Shown piece by piece: positions 53,824-60,656 of a DNA stretch of 64,000 bases (position 1 is its first letter; each line of letters starts with the position of its first letter). Source of the stretch: an uncultured Thermoanaerobaculia bacterium (lineage in GTDB: Bacteria; Acidobacteriota; Thermoanaerobaculia; Multivoradales; Multivoraceae); contig CATOTG010000002.1 of NCBI GenBank assembly GCA_951813015.1, positions 248,001 to 312,000 on the forward strand, read 5' to 3'. The notes under the pieces were generated by a model that was not told the origin of the DNA, searched no databases, and was given only the letters and a program-made list of their open reading frames with translations. Made by a program: the position numbers and the translations under genes.

Positions 53824-53843
53824 CGGCAATCGGGGTTCGCCGC

Positions 53844-55004
53844 ATGCGCACGTCGACTTCCTGGCTGCCATCGTGGGCAGCGCCGGTGGCCCTTGTTGCG
53901 GGCGCCGCCACGGTGGCCCCGGCGCCTGGCCGCGCCGAGACCGATCCCGTCCCGCCGTCCCGCAACTACTACGCCTACGTCTGCGCCGAGTCGGAGGACG
54001 AGGTGTCCCTTATCCGGTTCGGACCTTCCGGCATCGAGGTGACGAAGACGATTGCCGTCGGCAGCTTCCCGGCGGAGATCGAGGGTCCCCACGGCATCAA
54101 CATCTCCGCCGGCGGCCGCCACTGGTACGTCTCGATCGCCCACGGCACTCCGTTCGGCTCGATCCACAAGTACGAGACCGGAACGGACGAGTGGCTGGGC
54201 GACGTGAAAGTCGGGATGTTCCCCGCCACCCTCGACATCGCCGCGACGACGGGGCTGCTGTTCGTCGTCAACTCGGACTTCTACGGAGACCACGTACCGA
54301 GCACGATCTCCGTCGTCGAGACGTCGTCGATGACCGAGATCGCACAGCTTGCGACCGGCACGATGCCGCACGGAGCGAGACTCAGCCGGGACGGCCGGAA
54401 GCTCTACAGCGTGAACATGATGGATGACGAACTCGTCGAGGTCGACGCGCTCCGCTTCGAGGTCCGCCGGCGCCTGAAGCTGGGCGCCAAGCCCGGGGCG
54501 AGTGCAGCGCACGGGGATCACGGCGACCACCAGACCGCGGCGCGCCACGGCGGCGCCCACGCCGGCGGCGCCGTCGAGCCCTCCTGGGTCACGCCGCCGA
54601 CCGCCGACGGTCTCCTCTACGTCACGGCTCTCTCGGGGAATGCGATCTACGAAATCGACACCGGCGAGTGGAAGGTAACGAGACGCTTCGACACGCCGGC
54701 CGGCCCCTACAACGCGGCAGTCGGGCCCGACGAACGCCTGCTCGTCGTCACCTACAAGAAGAGCGATTCGATCGGCTTCTGGGACCTTGATACCGGCAGC
54801 GAAGTCGCTCGACTGGCCACCACCCGACGCATTCCGCACGGTGTTGCCATCACCTCCGACGGCCGCTTCAGCCTGGTCACTGTCGAGGGCATCGGAGGCG
54901 AGCCGGGAGTCGTCGAGGTCTATGACAACGGCGCCTTGCGCCGGGTCGCCCGGATCGACATCGGCAAGCAGGCTGGCGGCATCGCCCTCTGGGAAGCGAA
55001 TTGA
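53844..55004 (+). CDS. YVTN-type beta-propeller exported protein
   Basis: A 386-residue protein starting at ATG 53844 with a signal (LPSWAAPVALVAGAATVAPA). YVTN/quinohaemoprotein-type blades repeat through the chain: YYAYVCAESEDEVSLIRFGP, LLFVVNSDFYGDHVPSTISV, KLYSVNMMDDELVEVDALRF, LLYVTALSGNAIYEIDTGEW and LLVVTYKKSDSIGFWDLDTG. A His-rich segment lies between blades (AAHGDHGDHQTAARHGGAHA), which might bind a metal. It is 20 bases after the LVIVD protein and probably co-expressed. Function is unknown. The next gene starts within its stop codon (TTGA). Confidence 0.75.
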   Translation: MRTSTSWLPSWAAPVALVAGAATVAPAPGRAETDPVPPSRNYYAYVCAESEDEVSLIRFGPSGIEVTKTIAVGSFPAEIEGPHGINISAGGRHWYVSIAHGTPFGSIHKYETGTDEWLGDVKVGMFPATLDIAATTGLLFVVNSDFYGDHVPSTISVVETSSMTEIAQLATGTMPHGARLSRDGRKLYSVNMMDDELVEVDALRFEVRRRLKLGAKPGASAAHGDHGDHQTAARHGGAHAGGAVEPSWVTPPTADGLLYVTALSGNAIYEIDTGEWKVTRRFDTPAGPYNAAVGPDERLLVVTYKKSDSIGFWDLDTGSEVARLATTRRIPHGVAITSDGRFSLVTVEGIGGEPGVVEVYDNGALRRVARIDIGKQAGGIALWEAN

Positions 55005-56479
55005 ACCCGCCGCAAGTCGAGTTCGAGGTCGCCGGTGACGCCGCCGACGCCCTCCGCCGCAAGCTGCTGAGCGGCCTCGCCGCGGTCGACCGGCGGCTGC
55101 GTCTGCGGCGCGCCTTAGCCGCGCTCGTCTGGCTCGCGCCCGCCTCCTGCCTCTGGCTGCTCTCCACCTGGCTGCTGCATCAGGCGGCCGGCGGCGACGG
55201 CAGCGCCGCCGCGCTCTGGCCGTCCTGGGCGGGAGGCATCGTTCTCCTCGCGCTTCTGCTGCGCGAGGCGGCTTCGCTTCGCCGCGATCTTCCCGCCGCG
55301 GCCCGGGCAGTTGACCAGGCGGGTGATCTGCGCGACGCCGTCGTCACCGCCCTGGAAACGGAGAAGCGCCTGCCCACGGGTCCTGAAGGCCGGCCTTCCG
55401 CAGCGAACAAGGCGGAAGCCGCGTGGCCGCGGCCCTGGATCGAACTGCTCCTTGAACGCGGCGTCGCGGGCCTCGACCGCACCGGCGCGCGCCGGGCGGC
55501 GCCCCGCCTCGCCCCCCGGGGCGCCGCGGTGTCCGCGATCCTCTGCGCGGTCCTGCTCGTACCGATTGCTCTGCCGAACTCCTTCGTCGGCGAGACGCTG
55601 GCCGCCGCGATGAGCGGCGCCGACGCCGACCAGGCTGCCCGGGACCTCGAGGCGGCGGCGTTTCTCGAGGAGGAGCCGGGTCGCAGGCCGGGAGTCCCGG
55701 AGTTCGATGTCCGCCTCAGCGACCTGCCCTTCCTGAGTCTCCGGATCCGCGAGCAGGGAGACTCCGACGATGCCGGCAACGCTGTCGGCGACGCCTCCGA
55801 GGGCGCCGAGGGGAGCCTGGGTGACGACGCGGAAGTCGAGGCGACAAACGGCAATGCCGAGGGCGGCGAGCCCGCGGCGGGCGACTTCGCCGGTGAAGCG
55901 GAAGCCGAAACCGGCGCCGACCTGATGCGGGAACTCGACACCGGCGAGGGCGCCGGAGAAGACGAACCAAGCGCGCCGGGCACGCCGGGCGAAGGCGAAG
56001 GCGCCGAGGCCGGCGCCGAGACGGCGGCCGGCGACGGCGCCGGCGGCGAGCCGACAGACGAGGGCGAAGGTTCCGGCAACGAGAGCGGCACGGCTGCCGC
56101 CGCAAGCGAGGAACCCGGCAACAGCAGCGCCGAAGCCGACGGCGCGGCGGCCGGTGTCGGCACCGGACCGCAGGACGAAATGGTCGACCCCTTCGGCGAC
56201 CTCCTCACCCCGGCTCTCAGCCTCGAACAGGCACTCGAAACCGCCCTGCTCGAGTCGCCCGAGGACGCCTTCCGCAGACCCCTGACCACGACCAATGCGA
56301 CCCGGTTCCGGGCCGCGGAGGTGGCGATTCGAAGCTCCGGCGCCGTCGTCGGCAGCGACTCCACAGCAGCTGCCGGCGATCTGCCGCCCCCGAGGCATCC
56401 GATCGCGTGGCGCCACCGCGTTTCCGTGCGGCGCTACCTCGAGTCGCTGGAAGACGGTTCCCCGGAGGACAGGGAGTGA
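55001..56479 (+). CDS. Membrane protein with long acidic Gly/Glu/Ala-rich domain, in a MoxR/BatA cluster
   Basis: A 492-residue protein whose TTG at 55001 overlaps the previous stop. Two membrane segments come early (ALAALVWLAPASCLWLLSTW, AGGIVLLALLLREAASLRRD) and one near residue 180 (SAILCAVLLVPIALP). Residues 240-400 are highly acidic and low-complexity (GEDEPSAPGTPGEGEGAEAG). The C-terminus is more conserved-looking (HPIAWRHRVSVRRYLESLED). The layout resembles DUF4175-type membrane proteins that accompany MoxR/vWA operons, but the match is not firm. The GTG of the MoxR gene overlaps its stop (GTGA). Confidence 0.6.
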   Translation: MNPPQVEFEVAGDAADALRRKLLSGLAAVDRRLRLRRALAALVWLAPASCLWLLSTWLLHQAAGGDGSAAALWPSWAGGIVLLALLLREAASLRRDLPAAARAVDQAGDLRDAVVTALETEKRLPTGPEGRPSAANKAEAAWPRPWIELLLERGVAGLDRTGARRAAPRLAPRGAAVSAILCAVLLVPIALPNSFVGETLAAAMSGADADQAARDLEAAAFLEEEPGRRPGVPEFDVRLSDLPFLSLRIREQGDSDDAGNAVGDASEGAEGSLGDDAEVEATNGNAEGGEPAAGDFAGEAEAETGADLMRELDTGEGAGEDEPSAPGTPGEGEGAEAGAETAAGDGAGGEPTDEGEGSGNESGTAAAASEEPGNSSAEADGAAAGVGTGPQDEMVDPFGDLLTPALSLEQALETALLESPEDAFRRPLTTTNATRFRAAEVAIRSSGAVVGSDSTAAAGDLPPPRHPIAWRHRVSVRRYLESLEDGSPEDRE

Positions 56480-57489
56480 ACGACGCCGCCGAACCCCGGA
56501 CCGCAGCCGACCTGGCTCAACAGTTGACCGACTTCGCCGAACGCTGCGGCCAGTTGCGCGGCGAGATCGGCAAGGTGATCGTCGGCCAGGAGGAGGTGGT
56601 CGACGGCGTGATCATCGGACTGCTCGCCGACGGCCATGTACTGCTCGAGGGCATTCCCGGTCTCGGCAAGACGCGACTGGTGCGCACCCTGGCCGAAGCG
56701 CTTCACGTCGAGTTCTCGCGCATTCAGTTCACGCCGGATCTGATGCCCGCCGACATCGTCGGCACCCACGTGCTGCGCGAAGACGAGACGGGAGGCCGTC
56801 GGCTCGTGTTCGAGCCCGGACCGATCTTCGCGAATCTCGTGCTCGCGGACGAGATCAACCGCGCCACGCCGAAGACCCAGTCGGCCCTGCTGGAAGCGAT
56901 GCAGGAAACAACGGTCACCGTCGGCGGCGAAACGAATCCCCTCGGGCCGCCCTTCTTCGTCCTCGCCACCCAGAACCCGCTGGAAATGGAGGGGACCTAT
57001 CCGCTGCCCGAAGCACAGCTCGACCGCTTCCTGTTCAAGTTGCGGATGTCCTACCCCGACACCGACGAACTGCACGCGATTCTCGACCGCACGACCTCGG
57101 GGCACACGCCGACCGCGGCCGCACTGTGGACCGCCGAGCAGGTCATCGCGATGCGTCGCGCCGCCCGCCTCGCCCCGATTGCCCATCCGGTCCAGGAATA
57201 CGCGATCCGGATTGGCCTGGCGACCCGTCCCGAAGGTGACCGGCCCGCGGAGGCGGTCCGCCGCTACGTGCGCATCGGCGCCAGCCCCCGCGGCGTCCAG
57301 GCGATGGTCCTCGGCGCCAAGGTCCACGCCCTGATTCGCGGCCGCGCCCACGTCGCCCGGGAGGACATTCGCGCCGTCGCTCTGCCCGCCCTGCGGCACC
57401 GGGTCCTGCTCAACTTCGAGGGTGAGGCGGAACGGGTCGACCTGGACGATCTGCTCCAGGACCTCGTCGACAACGTGCCCGAGGGTTGA
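56476..57489 (+). CDS. MoxR-family AAA+ ATPase
   Basis: A 337-residue ATPase. The GTG at 56476 overlaps the previous stop. The AAA+ core shows Walker A ADGHVLLEGIPGLGKTRLVR near residue 52, QFTPDLMPADIVGTHVL, Walker B VLADEINRATPKTQSALLEA and the sensor ATQNPLEMEGTYPLPEAQLD, which is diagnostic for MoxR. The C-terminal lid has VRRYVRIGASPRGVQAMVLG. MoxR proteins act with von Willebrand A proteins as chaperone-like machines in the assembly of enzymes or envelope components. The TTG of the DUF58 gene overlaps its stop (TTGA). Confidence 0.94.
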   Translation: MNDAAEPRTAADLAQQLTDFAERCGQLRGEIGKVIVGQEEVVDGVIIGLLADGHVLLEGIPGLGKTRLVRTLAEALHVEFSRIQFTPDLMPADIVGTHVLREDETGGRRLVFEPGPIFANLVLADEINRATPKTQSALLEAMQETTVTVGGETNPLGPPFFVLATQNPLEMEGTYPLPEAQLDRFLFKLRMSYPDTDELHAILDRTTSGHTPTAAALWTAEQVIAMRRAARLAPIAHPVQEYAIRIGLATRPEGDRPAEAVRRYVRIGASPRGVQAMVLGAKVHALIRGRAHVAREDIRAVALPALRHRVLLNFEGEAERVDLDDLLQDLVDNVPEG

Positions 57490-58418
57490 AGAACTCCGGC
57501 GCAACCTGGCCCGTGGCCGACCACTCCGCCTTCGCCTTCGAGCCGGCCTTCCTTGCCCGGCTGGAGCGCCTCCGGCTCCTGACCCGCCGCGTTCCGGCCG
57601 GCGGCTTCAAGGGAGAGCACCGCGCCACCCATCTCGGCGCCGGAATCGAGTTCGCCGACTACCGCCCCTACGTCGAGGGCGACGACGTGCGTCACCTCGA
57701 CTGGCGCGCCTACATGCGCTTCGACCGCCTGCTGTTGCGGATGTTCGAAGAACACGGCGACCTCGCGGTCTACATCCTGCTCGACTGCAGCCGCTCGATG
57801 GCGCCCACGCCGGGCGACGCCGGACGCCGCAAGTTCGACGCCGCCCGCCGGATCGCGGCGGCCCTGACCTACATTGCCCTCGCCACCCTCGATCGGGTCA
57901 CGCTGGCGCCCTGGTCGAGCCACGCGCACCAGGTTCTCGGACCGCTCCACGGCTCGCGACAGGTATGGCGCGCGCTCGACTTCCTCGCCAATCTCGACAC
58001 CGGCGGCGATACCCGGCTCGACCACGCCGTCCGCCAGGTGTTCGCGGCCGGCCGGCGCCGCGGCCTCGTGATCCTGATCTCCGACCTCCTCTCGGACACG
58101 ACGGAGGACGGTCTCGACCTGCTCCTGCCGTTGCGCCACGATGTCGCGGTCCTCCAGGTCACCGACCACCAGGACCTGGAAGCGCCGCTCGACCGCGACA
58201 CGACCCTGGTCGACAGCGAAACCGGCGACACGCTCCGCGTCCATGGCGCCCCCACGCTGCTGCACAAGCTGGAAAGCGAAGCCGACACCCATCGCGACGA
58301 GATCCGCGCCCGCTGCACCGCCCGCGGCTGGTCCTTCATCCAGGCGCCGGTCGAAATGCGCTTCGAGGAGCTGGCCCTCGGCGCCTTGCGCCGCGGCCTG
58401 CTGAGCCGGGGACGCTAG
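57486..58418 (+). CDS. DUF58 domain protein with von Willebrand A-like fold
   Basis: A 310-residue protein with the TTG at 57486. The DUF58 signature GFKGEHRATHLGAGIEFADY followed by YVEGDDVRHLDWRAYMRFD is complete. VYILLDCSRSMAPTPGD is the MIDAS-like DxSxS motif of vWA domains. The second half shows RRGLVILISDLLSD. DUF58 proteins are encoded next to MoxR ATPases and BatA-type proteins in most phyla and probably form part of the same complex. The frame is intact. The BatA-type gene follows after 5 bases. Confidence 0.93.
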   Translation: MKNSGATWPVADHSAFAFEPAFLARLERLRLLTRRVPAGGFKGEHRATHLGAGIEFADYRPYVEGDDVRHLDWRAYMRFDRLLLRMFEEHGDLAVYILLDCSRSMAPTPGDAGRRKFDAARRIAAALTYIALATLDRVTLAPWSSHAHQVLGPLHGSRQVWRALDFLANLDTGGDTRLDHAVRQVFAAGRRRGLVILISDLLSDTTEDGLDLLLPLRHDVAVLQVTDHQDLEAPLDRDTTLVDSETGDTLRVHGAPTLLHKLESEADTHRDEIRARCTARGWSFIQAPVEMRFEELALGALRRGLLSRGR

Positions 58419-58423
58419 CAGCC

Positions 58424-60307
58424 GTGCCGGTCTGGTTGCCACTCCTGCTTGCCGCCCTCGCGGTGCTCGCGATCTACCTGATCCGGCCCACGGCGCAGAC
58501 GCTGTCCGTCGCCTCCACCTTGCTCTGGCGGCGCCTGCTGGCCGCCCGGAGGAAGCGCCACGACCGGCTGCGCTGGCTGCTCTCCCTGCTTCTCGCGATG
58601 ACCGTCGCCGGCTGTCTGGCGCTGGCCGCCGGCCAGGCCCCCTGGCTGCAGCCCGGAGGCGGCGACCTGATCGCCCTCGCCTTCGACTCCTCGCCCACGA
58701 TGCGCGCCGCCCTTCCCGGCGGGGCGGGTACGCGGATGGAGCTGGCCATCGCCGAAGCGCGCCGCACGATCGCCGAAGCCGATTCCGGCAGCCGATTCAC
58801 CCTGGGCGCCGACCCGACTCCGCTCACCTCCGCCGAGGCGCTGCTCGCCCTGTCCGGCGCCGTCGAGCCGGAGGCCGTGGAAGCCGACCTGGAACCGGCG
58901 ATCCCCTCAGGCGATGCGGCTTACCTCTTCACCGACGGGATCTCCGACTGGCGGCCGATCACGGACCCCGCGACCGAGACCCGCACGGTGTCCGTCCTCG
59001 CCCCGGCCAGAAACGCCGGCATCGTCCTCTTCGTGACCCGCCCGGCGCCCAGCCACGAAGCGAAGCCCGAGGCGCTTCTCGAAGTGCTCGCGACGGACTC
59101 GGCCGACGCCAGCAGTCCCTTGCGAACCGAACTGACGGTCGCCGATTCGGAGACGATCCGTATCCGGCGCCAACTGGAACTGCCGCCCGGCGACCGCTTC
59201 ACCGCCCTGATCGACATCGCCGGTTTCGCCCCCGGACCTGTCGTGGCGCGGCTCCAAACACCCGGCGATGTCTTCCCGCTGGACGACCGGGCCACCTTGA
59301 TCGCCGCTCAAACAGCCGGCCCGGCCCGCGTAGCGCGGCCGAAGAGCGAACGTGTTCTGTTCGTTCAGACCCGCAGTCGCGCCACCTTCGACGACTCGGC
59401 CGTCGCCAGGGCTTTCGAGGCGGACCCGTCGGTCAAGATCGTCGCCGTGCACTCGGAAACCGACGAGACACGCGGCGGAACCGCTACGGGGACGCCTGCG
59501 GTCACTCCTGGCGACCGGGACTCCTCGCCCGAACCGGTTCTGGCCGACGTCGCCGTCTTCCACCGCACGGCGCCGGCGGGCCTCACGGCCACCACACGCG
59601 GTCCGGGGTCTTCAGCAATGACGGCGGAGGCTCCATCCTGGATGCCCAGCCTGTTCCTCGATCCTCCGGAAGCCCTTCCTGCCGGCGGACTCTCCCCCGC
59701 CGAGGCGGGGTTTCAAGGCCAACGTCGCATCAACCGCATCGACGCCGACCACCCGATCCTCGCCGGCGTCTCACTGCTCGGTCTACCCGCAACGATCCCC
59801 GCGCGCGAGCTCGATTTCCGCTGCAGACCCCTGGCGGCGGCCGGCGACCTGACCGCAATCGCCGTCTGCGATCCCGCCGACCCGGCCTCGCAGTCGGCCT
59901 CGTCTCCCTTTGACCCGGCACTCCCGCACCTTGAGGCCCGCTCCGTCGTCATCGCCTTCGACCTGGACCTCTCCCCCCTGTCCCAACGCCCGGATCTCGC
60001 CGCCCTCCTCCAGAACGCGACGGAGTGGCTGACGGCCGGCAACACCGTGGCTGCAGCCGAACGCGCCGGCGGGCTCCGGGACGCCGTCAATCTCCAGGAA
60101 GCCGCCAATCTCCAGGAAGCGATCAATCTCCAGGAAGAATGGGCCACCCGGATCAACGACTCGAACCTCGACCCCGTCCCGCCGGGTCGCTCCGCCGAAC
60201 TCACCCGGGACACCCGCCGCCCCTGGTCCTGGCGCGCCCTCGCCCTGGCCGGCCTCCTCCTCGCCTCCATCGAGGCGATCACCTTCTTCCGCGGCCTCAC
60301 GGTGTAA
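58424..60307 (+). CDS. BatA-type N-terminal membrane and vWA-like protein
   Basis: A 627-residue protein starting at the GTG at 58424. The N-terminus VWLPLLLAALAVLAIYLIRP then LLWRRLLAARRKRHDRLRWL matches the BatA N-terminal membrane domain. The vWA-like core is degenerate (LIALAFDSSPTMRA). The rest is periplasmic, with a C-terminal helix (ALALAGLLLASIEAITFFRG). Near residues 555-573 a six-residue unit NLQEAA is repeated three times, from 18-base DNA repeats at 60089-60136. The next gene has a similar layout. Confidence 0.75.
   Translation: MPVWLPLLLAALAVLAIYLIRPTAQTLSVASTLLWRRLLAARRKRHDRLRWLLSLLLAMTVAGCLALAAGQAPWLQPGGGDLIALAFDSSPTMRAALPGGAGTRMELAIAEARRTIAEADSGSRFTLGADPTPLTSAEALLALSGAVEPEAVEADLEPAIPSGDAAYLFTDGISDWRPITDPATETRTVSVLAPARNAGIVLFVTRPAPSHEAKPEALLEVLATDSADASSPLRTELTVADSETIRIRRQLELPPGDRFTALIDIAGFAPGPVVARLQTPGDVFPLDDRATLIAAQTAGPARVARPKSERVLFVQTRSRATFDDSAVARAFEADPSVKIVAVHSETDETRGGTATGTPAVTPGDRDSSPEPVLADVAVFHRTAPAGLTATTRGPGSSAMTAEAPSWMPSLFLDPPEALPAGGLSPAEAGFQGQRRINRIDADHPILAGVSLLGLPATIPARELDFRCRPLAAAGDLTAIAVCDPADPASQSASSPFDPALPHLEARSVVIAFDLDLSPLSQRPDLAALLQNATEWLTAGNTVAAAERAGGLRDAVNLQEAANLQEAINLQEEWATRINDSNLDPVPPGRSAELTRDTRRPWSWRALALAGLLLASIEAITFFRGLTV
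60089..60136 (+). repeat. 18-bp tandem microrepeat in the BatA-type gene
   Basis: AATCTCCAGGAA starts at 60089, 60107 and 60125, an 18-base period encoding three NLQEA-type units. It is in frame and probably arose by slippage. Confidence 0.85.
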
Positions 60308-60656
60308 CTGGAATGCCCCCGTCCCAGCCCCCCGTTCCACTCTCCGCGTCGTGGAATCCGCCGAAACACCAGCCACGCGCCGCTCGCCCAATGTCTCCCC
60401 CTGGCAGCCGACCCGAAACCTCCGCCCACAAGCGCCGGCTCGCCCAACGACGACCGCCGGCCTGCCGAGGGAGCGGCGGGGTCGGACCCGGGGGTGCTCG
60501 GAGTGAGCGACTGCCGACGCCGCTCCAACCGGCTACGCCCAATCGGAGCGAGCGGAGTGCAGTGAGCGCACCCCCTTTGCCCAATCCGACTAGCGCGAAC
60601 GACCCCTGGGACCGACCCCGCCGCCCCCGCCGCAGGCGGGTGACCACGATTCACTG
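60308..60656. other. Intergenic region within the vWA cluster
   Basis: These 349 bases separate two otherwise tightly packed genes and contain no gene. Most of the right half is taken by a MITE-like inverted-repeat element at 60473-60624. Confidence 0.5.
60473..60624. mobile_element. MITE/REP-like element with 13-bp inverted terminal repeats
   Basis: Perfect inverted arms GCGGCGGGGTCGG (60473-60485) and CCGACCCCGCCGC (60612-60624) bound a 152-base segment. Its interior has related short units (GGAGTGAGCG, GGAGCGAGCGGAGTG, GCAGTGAGCG). It has no coding capacity. This looks like a small non-autonomous or REP-type element inserted in an operon, though a transcription terminator or attenuator remains possible. 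Confidence 0.5.

Noticed and set aside
57422..58423. Upstream extension of the BatA-type protein over the DUF58 gene
   Set aside because: The DUF58 gene is complete in another frame; the extension is Arg/Pro-rich noise. The GTG at 58424 gives the proper N-terminal membrane domain.
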